DNA from: Helichrysum umbraculigerum
Taxonomy: Eukaryota; Streptophyta; Magnoliopsida; Asterales; Asteraceae
DNA length: 64,000 bases
NCBI GenBank assembly: GCA_949592205.1
Contig: CATIUR010000001.1
Location: 335,240,250-335,304,249, forward strand
Reading direction: 5' to 3'
Shown here: positions 12,001 to 24,500 of the stretch, piece after piece
How the letters are laid out: each line of letters begins with the position of its first letter
Position numbering within the stretch: the first letter of the stretch is position 1
Position numbers and translations under genes: made by a program
Notes under the pieces: model-generated
Told to the model about the DNA's origin: nothing
Databases searched by the model: none
The model's input: only the letters and a program-made list of their open reading frames with translations

Positions 12001-14090
12001 GCATGAGGGGACAAAAATTCTTATCTACTTTTATTTATTTATTATTACTATATTTAATACTAAAGACTTTAGACACTTTTGTAACTACACACAAAAACTA
12101 ATTCATCATGAATAAAGCAATTTGTATGAGGAATTTTGATTAAACAAGTATAATGAAATTTAGAACAATGTATGAAATAAAATATTGGAATTAATATAAG
12201 CTTTGTGAAGTAAAGAATAAATTTAAATGATTTTAACAACCCTTTATTAATGGGTGTCACATATATTTTATGTTTTGTATGATAAATTAACCAGCAGTTC
12301 CAAAAGTCTCTATTTGAATATGATGGTTTAAATTAAACTTTAATGACTTTCTCTTATTATTGCACAAGACTTTTCTTGCATGGTATCCACATTTTCAAAG
12401 AAAATAATGAATTTAATGATTGTGTCACCTACCACTCAAAGTCTCAAACCATCACTTGTGCATATAAATTCTACGTATTCCGTCCCCATCAAAATGTTCA
12501 CTTTAATTGTACTCACTATTTTTAAAATTTTCACTATTAATCAATCAAATAACATCTTTGCCTACCAAATGTTATTTTAATTGATTGTAACATGAAAATG
12601 GACACTTAATTAAGAGTTGAAGCAACCCAAAATATTAATATGAACACTTAAAATGAGACGGAGATTGGACAATTCTAAAAAACAAAATTAGCAACATGCA
12701 AAACGAAATTTCAAATTCAGGAAATAGTAACAAACCCATGGCATGCCAAAAAAGGTACGACCAAAAAGATATCAAAAAATTTCCTAACATTTTTAGACTT
12801 CAAAAGGAAATAAACTTTTATAGTCTATATATTGATATATCTTTAGATGATTCAACCTCTTAGCATTTATATAACCCGAATTACGCTTCATAACCAGAAA
12901 GCGTGATATCGGTTTATATAGACATTATTATTAGAAGTAACACTCAACTCATAACTTCTACTGTAATTTGTTAGGAACAAGAATAGACGTTTCATGGAAG
13001 ATCCATTACTTTATGACTCGATAGTAAATTCTCATAATAAAATTAATAATAATATTTGAATTCTGTGTTGTGTAATCAATTATTGAAATAGTATAACAAT
13101 TGATCTTTTTCATCTGTAATCAATATCACTCATGTCACTTTTCAACAATAAAATATTGTAAAATTTATGATAACCGCAAAACATGCTGAAATTGATTTTT
13201 CATACATATAAATAAAAAAAACTTTTCACTAAAATAAACAATTAGCAGACACAACTTATATATGCAGCTAACAACAACAAAATATTTCGCGATAATAGTA
13301 ATTATATATAATAAAAACATATTTAGATTTAGTGTGAAAAGAATCAAATAGAAGTGTGCTTGAAGTAACTCATAATCAAAAAAGCGAGCAAATTTAGTTG
13401 ATTAATTATAATTAATAAAATAAAATTAAATATAAATAAAATAAATATATTTAAGGAAGCGTAAGATGAATTACCTGAAGCGAATTCGTTTAAGATCGTT
13501 ACCGCCACGTGGCAAAGAAACAAAAGTAATTAGAACACCGGGTTCAACCTGAGCAACCCATTCTTTAGGTTCATTCTCTTCTTCCAAAACAATCGGGTCG
13601 GGTCTCCGTCCGCTGGCGGAAGCGGACAGTGACCCGACCGACACGTCACCACTCGATATCCCTTTCAATCTGGCTTCCATTTCCTTCCCCCACACTCTGC
13701 CCGAACTCGAGTTTTTACTGCCCGTTCGCCGGTACGACCACTTGAACCTGTCGGAAACTGACGTGGACAAATCAGCAGAGTCCACGTCATTGTTCTTATT
13801 TACGTGTTGTGGAGTCATCATGATGGTTGATCCTGTACACGGATTGCAACTGATCTTGTAAGCTGATCCTGATGCTTTAAGTGCCATATCTTTGATCTGT
13901 TACGATATAATTAAAGTAATTAGTTAAGAACATTAGCTAGCATATTAAAACAAATGTACGAAATTATATTAAAAAAATCATGTGCTAATGTATAAATATT
14001 GGTTATTACTTGAGAAGTGAGTGTTTTGATGGGTTTTGGTTCGTTAGATTCTTCGTCTGGTTGTTTGGGACGGGCAATGCATGTTAGCAT
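9088..14090 (-). CDS. BRXL: BREVIS RADIX-like protein with two BRX domains
   Basis: A plasma-membrane-associated, plant-specific regulator of auxin-dependent growth and cell polarity in roots, vasculature or stomata. Five exons in transcript order are 14090-14010, 13896-13475, 10035-9900, 9795-9395 and 9166-9088, all with GT-AG borders and compatible phases. They give 372 residues; Arabidopsis BRX has 344. The N-terminus MLTCIARPK carries Cys4, the conserved palmitoylation-type cysteine. IKDMALKASG is the conserved KDMA box. The first BRX domain (about 140-195) includes EWVAQVEPGVLITF and the WQAQKWWQENYDKVMELYN helix. The second (about 318-372) includes EWVEQDEPGVYITI and WWEENRARIHKQYL at the C-terminus. 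The linker (PLPTPPRSEDE and KVSSISGAKTETSS) is Ser/Thr-rich. The sequence looks closest to the BRXL2-4 members. Intron 2 is 3.4 kb and filled with MITEs. Confidence 0.95.
11099..11215. mobile_element. Mutator-like MITE in BRX intron 2
   Basis: A 117-bp element with terminal inverted repeats: GGGTGGTGATTCGTA at the left, and CGGTGGTGATTTGTA on the opposite strand at the right. It is flanked by a perfect 9-bp target duplication ATAATATAT at 11090-11098 and 11216-11224. A 9-bp duplication is characteristic of Mutator-superfamily insertions. It has no coding capacity. Confidence 0.78.
11815..11935. repeat. Foldback (MITE-like) repeat in BRX intron 2
   Basis: The arms TGTGATTAACGG (11831-11842) and CCGTTAATCACA (11906-11917) are perfect complements. 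The centre is itself near-palindromic (AATGCATTTTATATAAAATA and on). Wording and layout resemble the foldback at 14695-14845, so the two may be one MITE family. Ends and target duplication are not clear. Confidence 0.55.
12478..12665. mobile_element. Degenerate Stowaway-like MITE in BRX intron 2
   Basis: The left end reads TTCCGTCCCCATCAAAATG. The right end is its approximate inverse complement, ending AAAATGAGACGGAGAT. This is the familiar Stowaway terminal motif (CTCCNTCC type) in decayed form, with TA next to the left end. It has no coding capacity. Confidence 0.55.
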
Positions 14091-14434
14091 TTTACTTTAA
14101 TTTTATAGAAGAAAAGAATAACGATCGATTCGAGACGATCGAGCGATGTATGAATCGAAAGAATTGGATTGGATTGAATGGAGAGAATTGAAGGGTTGAT
14201 GGAGAAGAAGGAAATGAATAAAAAGAGCATGTGTGTGTGTTTAGTTGGTTAGTTGTGTTGTGTTGGAGGTGGTCAGGGGATTTTATTAGGCCCCTTAATT
14301 CCGCAATCGAACAGATTCCCTGTCTATTTTGAGTTAGTTTCTAATTGACCAAAAAAATTTAATTAATGTACAGATATACCCAAGTATTATGGAGTAGCTA
14401 CTTTGTTATTTACATAAAAATACATTGTTTATTA
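14091..14434 (-). promoter_or_regulatory. 5' leader and proximal promoter of the BRX-like gene
   Basis: Upstream of the BRX-like start codon the minus strand is pyrimidine-rich, with a short (AC)n tract near 14229-14240, as in plant 5' leaders. A Stowaway MITE begins 345 bp upstream of the start codon. No TATA box is confidently placed. Confidence 0.4.
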
Positions 14435-14638
14435 CTCCCTCCATCTCATTCTAAGCGTCAACCTTACTATTTTTTGTTGTACTAAATAAGTGTTCACTTC
14501 CATGTTACAACCAATCGAAAAAGATTTTAGTGGGTAGATATGTAATTTGATTGGTGAAAAGTGTAGTTAATAGAGAATCCCAAAATTATGTGTAAAGTCA
14601 AAGTGGACATTTTGACTGGGACAGTGGGACGTAGGGAG
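14435..14638. mobile_element. Stowaway MITE (Tc1/mariner)
   Basis: A 204-bp element with the classic Stowaway ends: CTCCCTCCATCTCATTCTAA at the left and GTGGGACGTAGGGAG at the right. It is flanked by the TA target dinucleotide at 14433-14434 and 14639-14640. It lies in the BRX-like promoter region. Confidence 0.88.
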
Positions 14639-14694
14639 TATAATTTCGTTAATTTTCTTCGGGTGTGAAATTAGATGGGCATATTTTGAGGTGA

Positions 14695-14845
14695 ATGAGG
14701 GGCATGTGATTTCAACTATTGATTTATGTGATCAACGATCTAGATTTGCAATACTGCATTTTAAGTAAAAATGTTGTGTTATTAAAATGCAACGAATGTA
14801 GATCGTTGATCAAATAAATCAACGACTGAAATTACGTGCTCTTCA
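14695..14845. repeat. Foldback MITE-like element upstream of BRX-like gene
   Basis: A long imperfect inverted repeat. The left arm contains TTGATTTATGTGATCAACGA and the right arm TCGTTGATCAAATAAATCAA, which are near-perfect complements around a centre of about 40 bp. The ends are AATGAGG and its approximate complement. It has no coding capacity and would form a strong hairpin. Confidence 0.7.
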
Positions 14846-16694
14846 TTTCCCTTAAAATGTAGCTGCGTTTGATCATTTCCCTTTTCTCAACTGTTCTTTT
14901 ATGTCTCAATGCTTCAATTGTATTTTCAACTTATATTCATATTTGACTATTATGTAATCCCTAAATTGAATCTGTCTATAACTACTTATAAAGCATATTG
15001 CTATTTTATTTTTGGAAAGTTTTAAGAAGTAACAAGACTCAATAATTCCTTCCTTTTATATAATTTGTGTAATTTTCATTTTACAATATAAAATATATAA
15101 ATTTAAATTTTTTCACCTTTTAGTTATTTTACGTCGAATCTTAAACTCTACATATAATCAAACTACCACTATCAACCAATTGTCACGGGTAATCATGTAA
15201 CTATTTAAATCACTATTTACAATAAAATATTATATTCCGCTTGATCTATCTCTAAAAAATTATTTTAATTTCCATCTGTAATCTCTATATCCATCCATAC
15301 ATGTAATTTAACAATAAAAAATCATCTTTGAATATAACCTTAATGGTTCACCCGTCATGGTTGGACTTTCACAGCCTCCTGATGTCTCTATATTGTGAAA
15401 TCAAACTAGGAAAATCTAGAAACAAAAAAATTTGACCAAATATTATGAGTGCTTCGTAAACGAAGAATTAAAGTTCAATTTTTTGGACTCATCATGCCTT
15501 ATAAGAGGTATATCGGTAATCGGTCGAGGTTCAAGTAATTGGGTTTTTAGTTGATCACATATTCACTCAAGATCCAAAACCGAATATGATTTACCGAATC
15601 CAAAATCAAACAATTAATAAGAGTTCCTTTATTCGGGTGGTTCCCAGATTACCCGAATAATAAGCGAATTCAAATATGGATGTAGTTTACACAATAATCG
15701 AGTTACTCAAATTGAACATCTATTTAAAGCAATTTAGTCCTTGGTATGGGGTTATTCAAATAAATGAATTCATATTTAGCTCATTTGAACGGAATTATAC
15801 GGATAATTAGCACTGTATTTTCGAAGTATCTTAAACGGAGTTCCATTATACATTCAGACATAAATAATTAGTCAAGTCTCAACTGTCAAGTAAAGCTTGA
15901 TTAAAAATATTCAAAACCAAAACCAAAACAATCAAACTAAATCGAATAACCCAATCCAGATAACCCGACTAGCTAGTAGATGAATCAGATAGTTCGTTCG
16001 ATTAATTCAGATCATGAACACTTGTAAATACATGTAACAAAATACTTAACCGTATAAATAAATACAAGTGATCAAGCACAGAGGACTGATTACCATAACC
16101 AAATTAGACGTGGAGTAGCCCTTTTAAGCTGGTGTCATTCAAACACTTTCCTTTTCAGGAGATGTGCAAATCCTGCTTTTTTCCTTTAAGTTTCCTTTTC
16201 AGGTAAAGGTACAATATGTGTCAACTGTTCAAATATGCCCGACTTAATATAGGAGTAACAGATTATATTTCTTTTCTATAGTTTTAATAAAGTAAAATTT
16301 AAATTTTGGATTTGTATATAGGTACTAGTAAATTACCACCACAATGAAGTGGTAATAAATGAAACAAATATAGTAAAAGCCGACAATGATCATTGGCATA
16401 CATCGACGATCAATGGACGTTTTATTACGAGTGATTCATTACATGTGTTCAATTTTGTAAGTTTGCTAATTGATTTTTCTATATTTAAATAATCAATTAG
16501 TGAGAGTTAATTGTAAATGGTTTATTAGTATATATTTGTAATTTAAGAGAAAATATAAGTACTTATTGTTTTATTAGTTACCATATATATTAAGTCAATG
16601 ATAAGGGTATTACAGACATTTAGTATCTTTAAAGTTCTAAGCTTTTAAAGAGAATGTGCAAACCCTTTATAAGGGAGTATAGATATGGTGAAAG
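14846..16694. other. AT-rich intergenic sequence, no gene seen
   Basis: No exon is recognisable on either strand. Between about 15510 and 16010 there are scattered short words of the ACCGAA / TTCGGGT type, as in decayed plant repeats. The sequence ends at the 5-bp word ATTAG (16695-16699) that precedes the nested retrotransposon block. Confidence 0.5.
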
Positions 16695-16699
16695 ATTAG

Positions 16700-17634
16700 T
16701 GTCGCACCCCCAAATTATGATGCGGAAGCGATTCGGGTCGGGACGCGACTAATACGGTAATCACAACACAAAGATATATAATGAACGACTCTATATGCGT
16801 CGTTTAACAAAATACATTGATACGTTAAATGTTTACATCAAATGAAGCTAGTACAATAGCCCGTGTTCTGAATATGAGAGATTTCAATACATAATTACTT
16901 TTACAAAATATAATAATGCAAGAAAATCTCTGATGTTTGTGTGATGACTCGAGCTAAAAATATCCTGATGGGCAGTCCAACCTACTGCTGAGTACCTGTG
17001 ATACATGCTAAAAATGGTCAGCTAAAAGCTGGTGAGCTCACATGTATGAACCGCAAGATTTAATATAATGATTTGCAATCAGGCAAATAAATGATGTATA
17101 TACAGCCATGAGCACATAGTCTGAGCTTAACTGAGGTGTCAGGATTCACATTCAAGGACCTGATCAAGGGTGCCTCCCCACGAGTGCCTAATCTACACTC
17201 GCCTGAACAAATGCTAATGCGTCCGTTTGACCAGTTAGTGCTTGCTAACCCGGATGAGGATTGTCAATTATATATGATACCATACACTAACATTCACGCT
17301 ACATAAGTATTACCAAACTATGTTGTGAAGGACTTTAAAATGATTAGTTGTGAAAAACTCATGTAGTATAAAGCGTTGTTTTGTACTTGCGTTCACATGT
17401 AAATAAAACGAGCAATGAATCACACCCCTGAGTGAAAAACAGTAAAATAGGGGCTATGAGACTCACCTGAGTCTGAGGCGTTTATCTCAATAAACGTGCG
17501 TTGCTTAGCCAAACAATGATGTCCGAAGACTGTAACTGAGGGCGTCCAAGACGCGCGTTGGTTAATACGAGTAGGTATCTCAAAAGATCACCTATGCTAG
17601 TTGATTACACAACTAGAAATGTCCAAATACATTT
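16700..17634 (-). mobile_element. Truncated Ty3-type LTR (B), outermost of the nest
   Basis: On the minus strand this reads as the 3' part of an LTR ending GGGGGTGCGACA, the end type also seen in E3. Internal words (the cacctgagtctgag and cctatgctag regions) align with LTR C and with the E3 LTR. It breaks off at 17634, where LTR C begins with its own terminal TGTAACA. The remainder of B was not found in the window. Confidence 0.7.
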
Positions 17635-18181
17635 TGTAACACCCCCAAATTTACTGTTGAGCGGAAGCATACTTTGGGGTGCTACTAATCAATAAACAAA
17701 GTACATAAGATACATAATGAACGACTCTACATGTGTCGTTTACATATACATTGATATTATAAAAGTCTTACACCGTTATAATAGTTTACAAAAGCTCGTA
17801 AGCCAAATGATAGAGATTCTAGGGCATATCTAATTATACAAAATATAAAAATGCAAGGGAATCTCCTGATGTCTGTATGCGACTCGAGCTAATGGGCATC
17901 CTGAGTGAGCAGACCTACTGCTGCTGCGAACCTGAGAATACACGCTAAATGGTCAGCTAAAAGTTGGTGAGCTCACAGGTTTAATGATAAAGTATAATGT
18001 ATGAACCGCAAGATTTAAGTATGATGATTTGCAATTAAGCAAATAAGTAAATGATAAATGATGTATATAACTGCCATGAGCACATATTCTGAGCTTAACT
18101 GAGGTGTCAGGATTACAATCAAGTGCCTGAGCGAGGGTGCCTCTCTGCGAGTGCCTAATCTACACTCGTATGAACAAATGA
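17635..18181 (-). mobile_element. LTR C, segment 1 (3' end of the LTR)
   Basis: A minus-strand LTR whose 3' terminus is GGGGGTGTTACA. It is interrupted at 18181 by E1, whose target duplication AATGA occupies 18177-18181. C resumes at 28253. It is a relative of the E1 and E3 LTRs and inserted into LTR B. Confidence 0.78.
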
Positions 18182-20411
18182 TGTAACAACCGGCAAATTA
18201 GGACTAGAATTAGTGCCTAATTCTTTGTAAATACATGTAATTAGTTCTGTGTTAGGCTAATTTATGTATCGGATTATATGTTGGTTAATATATATAACTT
18301 TGCGATTTGATTAAATCGTACGCAAATTAAATAGAATGAAATTCTATTCGGTTAATACGGACGTTGGTGAACAAGTGTTTATAAACTAAAATAACGCAAC
18401 TATGACCGAAATGCTATTTTATAACATTTAGTAACTGCCTCGTATTACACAATTAAAACTTATACGATTTAATAATAAAAGTAACTAAATTTAATTTAAA
18501 CTATTAAAGACTTAAAGAAATAATTTAAGTAACTTATTTAACAAGATTTGAGATTTTATAAATATAATTAAACGCGTAAAATAAATAAAGTAACGCCTAA
18601 ATGACGGAGAAAACGAACACCGCACGGAGCGCGGGGTGTATACTGAAAACGGTGGGGATCTCCCACCTAAATCACCTCCTTCTTTCATTTCTTTTCACTC
18701 TTCATTTTTCTTTCTTTCTCTCTCTTTCTTTCCTTTCTCTCTAATTCCAAAAACACCACCAAACTCACAAATCCTCAAAATAAACGTACTAAACGACTTT
18801 GGATCATAGCACCTCTTTGGAAGAAAACATTCACCATCACACGATCTACATTCCTACCTTTCCGGATTTTCGATCCGACACTTTGTAAGTTTCCGACAAA
18901 TCCCGACATCTCTCGTTTTTGATCATTTTTACTAGTTTGCGGTTTTAATAGGCTTAATATGTTCATATGAGGGTTGGGTAAAAGATTTGGACCCAACGGA
19001 AACCGGAAAACTCGTTTTCGACAAAAATTCCGGCCATCAGACCGCTACGTCGCATTTGGCCAGGGGCCTCTGCGACGTCGCGGCCTACGTCGCATAAAAC
19101 CTCAACGTCGCATTAGCGACGCTGTCTCCTACGTCGCATTGATTTGCGAAGGTCGCATCATGCGACGTACATGCCCACGTCGCACCTGACGTCGCACCTG
19201 ACGTCGCACCCTACGTCGCACGCTACGTCGCACATGACAGAACCTTGAAAAGTCAGATTTTACTAAGTGTCGAACTTACACAACTTCAAATACTTATGAC
19301 ATACGATTTAACAAACGTCATAGAACATACTTCCTATTACAATTACACTAAATTGCGTTATAAATGATAAACTTTAATTATAACAAATCACCAACGGGCC
19401 GTATACTTTGATACAAACGAGAACGAACCAACATTACACACAACGGGTTGTATGAACAACTAGCCTAGATGGTCTTGCGAGACATCTACTTACTTAACCT
19501 TACGTGTTTAGGCACTAGAAGGTTACGGGTTCGGAGAACCTACTTGCTTTACTACTACTTGCTATTTACCACTGCTCGACTCAGGTGAGTCTTACAGCCC
19601 CACTTTTACTGTTTTATACTTTGGGGTGAGATACTTAGCAACTGTTTTACGTATGAACACAATGTACTGAACTGAAAACATTACTGATTACAAACAAACG
19701 CATGAGTTACTTTTATCCACTGAAAGCCTCCTTATCGTAAGTTGTTAGTTATGGACTTAAGCGCGATTACTAATAGATGGATCCATTTGGGACCGACAAT
19801 CCCTGTCTGGGGTGGTAGCGCCACCACGTACTGATTTACACGTAGAAACAGACATATTAGTATTTGTTACATATGAGTGTGCGGATAGCACTCACGGGGG
19901 TACGTGATTTATTTCACACTACACGGTTAAGCTTCAACTTATGAGCTCATGGCACTGTACTGATAAACTGATTTACTTACTTTGCTTGATAGCAATACGG
20001 GTACATACTTGTGGTTCATAACACTTACTTATTACTAAACCTGTGAGATTCACCAACCTTTTTGGTTGACACTTGCTAGCTTTGTATCTCAGGTACACTT
20101 ACGGAGTAGGATCACTCCAGGATTTCTAGCTAGAGTCGCATGATTTACAAACTGCATTTAACGGAGATTCTTTGGCATTATCTTTTGTAACTATGGTGAT
20201 GTAATAGAATCTCCCGCTATACGCGTGGGCTCTAGGGAATTACATTTTGTATACGAAAACCTACGGTTTTCAAACGATGATTAATTATGAAATGTAACTA
20301 TTTTACAAACGTATCATTTAGAGGTCGTTTACTATTAATCGTGTGCTTTGTATATTGATTAGTAACACCCAATGTATGCTTCCGCAAACCGTTAAATTTG
20401 GGGGTGTTACA
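18182..20411 (+). repeat. E1 5' LTR
   Basis: A 2230-bp repeat from TGTAACAACCGG to GGGGGTGTTACA. It has a TATATATAACTTT stretch about 105 bp in, a pyrimidine tract at about 18690-18741, and an array of ACGTCGCA words at 19046-19233. Confidence 0.95.
19046..19233 (+). repeat. ACGTCGCA word array in the E1 5' LTR
   Basis: Many copies of TACGTCGCA and its variants on both strands end in a tandem 12-bp block (unit ACCTGACGTCGC) with five ACGTCGCA cores at 19176-19233. The same block in the 3' LTR has nine cores. Confidence 0.9.
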
Positions 20412-20414
20412 GAT

Positions 20415-20427
20415 TGGTATCAGAGCC
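20415..20427 (+). other. E1 primer-binding site
   Basis: TGGTATCAGAGCC begins three bases after the 5' LTR. It is the usual complement of the 3' end of plant initiator tRNA-Met. Confidence 0.92.
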
Positions 20428-20739
20428 TAAGGTTGTAGTGAACTAGGTTGCATTTAGTGAGCCTAGACTATGACCATTAGGTAGTATCCCTTATTAGGTA
20501 TAACCGGTTCAGTGATTACATCATACGAGTTTAATTTAACATAGCCTGATCAACTATGTACAATTAAGCGAAGATGATGTAAGATCGGAAAGGGGTTATG
20601 GCTGAACAGGGTACAATAGAAGACTCTGACTTCGAGAGAACCGAGACTTAAACATGTTTATGCTAGACACTCAATAGGCTATATTATATAGGGACTATAT
20701 GAATATAGGCCTCAATCTTACTAACGCTTTGTCTCAGAA

Positions 20740-21225
20740 ATGGCAAACATCCCATCCGATTCATCTCGTTCTCAATCCGGGTCGCAGAACCCAAGGGTAG
20801 CAAGGAGGAACAACAGGTTACCTCGAGCTGGCCCGTACTCCACTCACTTCACCGTGCCAGCCTTAGCTGCTAGGGTGAACCAACACGAGCAACGACTTCG
20901 CACCATGGATGTCGTGTTGCAGGAAACAAACGAAAACTGGAGACTTACAGCACTCGAGCGCATCGAACAAGTCTCTGAGAATCACGAAACCACCGTTACA
21001 AATGTGGACATTCTTCTCAACAGAGTGGTGGAGATAAGTGTGGAAACCACTCTTTTGAAACACAGACTTGAGGAGTGTGAACAACGCTCACGGGAAACGG
21101 AAGAATATACCCGCGGATTGGTACAGCGACTAGCATTAGCTGAAGACAATGCTCGACAAGCCAGTAGACTTGCAAATACTGTGGATCGTCTCATCGAAAT
21201 GATGGAGCAGATTAACCTACGTTAA
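20740..21225 (+). CDS. Extra small helical ORF of E1, upstream of gag-pol
   Basis: A 161-residue ORF in sense orientation between the primer site and gag-pol. I do not recognise the family. It starts MANIPSDSSRSQSG, has a basic Arg-rich stretch at about 20-30, and then is almost entirely predicted helix with heptad-like patterns (LAARVNQHEQRLRTMDVVLQ; LLKHRLEECEQRSRETEEY; LVQRLALAEDNARQASRLAN), suggesting a coiled coil. It has no zinc knuckle or protease motif. E3 has a helical ORF at the same place (44078-44536) and an unrelated-looking remnant starting MADFP at 43177. A 295-bp noncoding spacer separates it from gag-pol. Confidence 0.6.
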   Translation: MANIPSDSSRSQSGSQNPRVARRNNRLPRAGPYSTHFTVPALAARVNQHEQRLRTMDVVLQETNENWRLTALERIEQVSENHETTVTNVDILLNRVVEISVETTLLKHRLEECEQRSRETEEYTRGLVQRLALAEDNARQASRLANTVDRLIEMMEQINLR

Positions 21226-21520
21226 GACTAGTTTAGTCTTTGTTTTGTAAACTATCCTGTAATCTAGTAACTATCTAAGCACTACTCTATGTTCCAGTCG
21301 GATGTAACAATTCCCGACATCTTTTGTAACACATCCGTAGGATGTAACCTTTGAACTCGTACTACCTATTAAAAATTCCTTGCTGTTTCGACTCATATTA
21401 ATTGCCATAATCCTTTTTCATATTGATGTTATGTATTACCATCTTTATACATGTACATCTGAAATAAATACAGCTATCTTACAAAATCTCATGTATCTTC
21501 ATTTCTTTTATTGAAGAGTC

Positions 21521-24500
21521 ATGCCGCCAAAGTCAAGACCTTACACCGATGCCCAGATTACCTCCCTCATAACCCAGGCTGTTACTGAAGCCTTAGCTCG
21601 GAATACTCCACCAGGTTCCACAAGAAACAGCGATGCCGCTGAAACCTCTGCTGCTAAACCTTGTTCATACAAGGATTTCCAAAACTGCAAACCCTTGAGC
21701 TTCAAGTGGACCGAAGGAGCCATCGGACTTATCAGATGGTTCGAAAAGATGGAATCCGTTTTCCGCATCAGCAAATGTGCGGAGGACGACAAAGTCAAAT
21801 TCTCCACCTGCACCCTCGAAGATGGTGCCCTTTCGTGGTGGAATTCCTATACCCAGTCTGTGGGTATTGACACCGCTTACCTACTCCCTTGGGAGGACCT
21901 GAAGAAAATGCTCACTGATGAGTATTGCCCGTCCGAACAACTTCACAAGCTGGACGAAGAGTTCTGGAACTTAAAAGTACAAGGAACTGATATCGTCGGA
22001 TACACCACCCGATTCCAACAACTTACTGTTCTTCGCCCAGCTATGGCAGGTACTGGGCCCGACAAGATTAGGAAATACATCCGCGGCCTCCCGGAACCTG
22101 TCCGGGGAAATGTCGCCTCATCAAACCAAACCACTCTTCACGGCGCCATTCGGTTGGCCCATGAACTTCTAGCCATGAACGAGGACCCAGAACCACCCAC
22201 TCCATCCTCCAACAACAACAATAAAAGAAAATGGTCCGACAACCACAACAACCACCAAACCAAGAAACCTGAAACCATTAAAGCCTACACCTCCAATACT
22301 GATGACAAGGGAGCGTACAAGGGAACCAAGCCCTACTGCTCCAAGTGCCAACGACACCACTTTGGTTCGTGTCCCTGTAGCAAGTGTAAGAGATTTGGAC
22401 ACTTGGCTAAGGACTGTAGATCAAACACCACTGACACCAACACCTCGGCACCAAAGACTTGTTATGGGTGCAACGGAACGGGGCATTTCAAGAAAGACTG
22501 CCCGAAGCTGAACAACAACAACAACAGGAACAATAACAATGCTCGAGGAAGAGCTTTTGTACTGAAATCTGGGGAAGCCCGTCAAGACCCGAATGTGGTC
22601 ACGGGTACGTTTCTTCTCAACAACTTGACTGCATCTGTATTATTTGATACTGGTGCTGATAAGAGCTTTATTTCCGACGAATTTTACCCACTTCTTGACA
22701 TTACACCTATTGCCTTAGATTCTAAGTACACAATAGAATTGGCAAACGGAAAACTTATTGAGGCCGACAGTGTGATACCTAATTGCACTCTGAACTTAGC
22801 TAACGAGCTCTTTCCCATTGACTTGATACCTGTCGAAATCGGCAGCTTTGACATCATCGTCGGTATGGATTGGTTGTCCAAGTACCAAGCCGAAATCGTT
22901 TGTTTCGAGAAAATTGTACGCATTCCTCTCGTCACCGGTGGAACTTTGAGCATACAAGGGGAGACCGGTGGGACGAGAATAAACATCATTTCTTGCATGA
23001 AAACCCGAAAATACTTGAGAAAAGGGTACCAGGCAATCCTCGCACACGTTATGGAGAAAAAGTCGGTGGAGAAGCGACTTGAGGATGTGCCTATTGTTCG
23101 AGACTTCCCGGAAGTCTTTCCTGAAGACTTGCCTGGCCTACCGCCAACTAGACAAGTCGAATTCTCTATTGATCTTGTGCCCGGCGCAGCACCCGTGGCA
23201 CGAGCCCCTTACCGACTAGCCCCATCCGAACTTCAGGAGTTGTCTACTCAGTTACAAGAACTCCTTGACAAGGGATTTATTCGACCAAGTTCCTCACCTT
23301 GGGGAGCTCCGGCCCTGTTTGTGAAAAAGAAAGACGGTTCTTTCCGTATGTGCATCGACTACCGTGAACTCAACAAATTAACTGTCAAGAACCGTTACCC
23401 ACTTCCTCGCATCGATGACCTGTTTGACCAACTTCAGGGGTCGAGTTTTTACTCAAAGATCGATCTACGGTCTGGTTATCACCAACTCCGAGTTCGTGAT
23501 GAAGATATTCCTAAAACAGCTTTCCGAACTCGCTACGGGCATTATGAATTCCAAGTGATGCCATTCGGCCTAACCAACGCACCGGCTGTGTTCATGGACC
23601 TTATGAATCGGGTGTGCAAACCTTACCTTGACAAGTTTGTTATCGTCTTCATCGATGACATCTTGATTTACTCGCGCACTGAACAAGAACACGCGCAACA
23701 CCTGAAAACCATCCTAGAGCTGCTCAAACACGAAGAGTTATACGCCAAATTCTCTAAGTGTGAGTTCTGGATGCAAACCGTTCAATTCCTTGGACACGTC
23801 ATTGATAATCAAGGAATTCATGTCGATCCTTCGAAAATCGAGGCTATCAAATGTTGGCAAGCACCTACAACACCGACCGAGGTACGCCAATTCTTAGGAC
23901 TCGCCGGATACTACAGGCGGTTCATTGAGAATTTTTCGAAAATAGCCCTACCTCTCACTGCACTGACTCAAAAAGAAAAGAAGTTCGATTGGACTGACAA
24001 ACAGGAGTCGGCTTTTCAACTACTAAAACAAAAACTCTGCAGTGCACCTATCTTATCTTTACCCGAAGGCAACGATGACTTCGTGGTATACTGTGATGCT
24101 TCACACCTAGGTCTTGGTTGCGTGCTGATGCAACGAGACAAGGTCATCGCTTACGCCTCTCGACAACTCAAGGTCCACGAAAAGAATTACACAACTCATG
24201 ACCTAGAGTTGGGGGCTGTTGTATTCGCTCTAAAAATCTGGAGACACTACTTATACGGTACCAAGTGTACAATCTTTACTGACCATAAAAGTCTCCAACA
24301 TATCTTCGATCAAAAGGATCTCAACATGAGGCAACGTCGATGGGTCGAGTTGCTCACTGATTACGATTGCGAAATTCGCTATCATCCAGGTAAGGCGAAT
24401 GTTGTCGCCGATGCCTTAAGCCGAAAAGAACGAGTGAAACCACTTCGAGTTCGAGCTCTCGGTATGACCATTCACAACGACCTCATCAATCAAACTCTCA

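Noticed and set aside
18974..19189. Arg-rich ORF in the E1 LTR, repeated at 26762-26989
   Set aside because: It translates the ACGTCGCA word array. The two LTR copies differ in length, and it has no protein-like conservation.
22169..22402. Antisense ORFs over E1 gag-pol (also 24617-24955 and 25071-25331)
   Set aside because: They are shadows of the strongly supported sense polyprotein.
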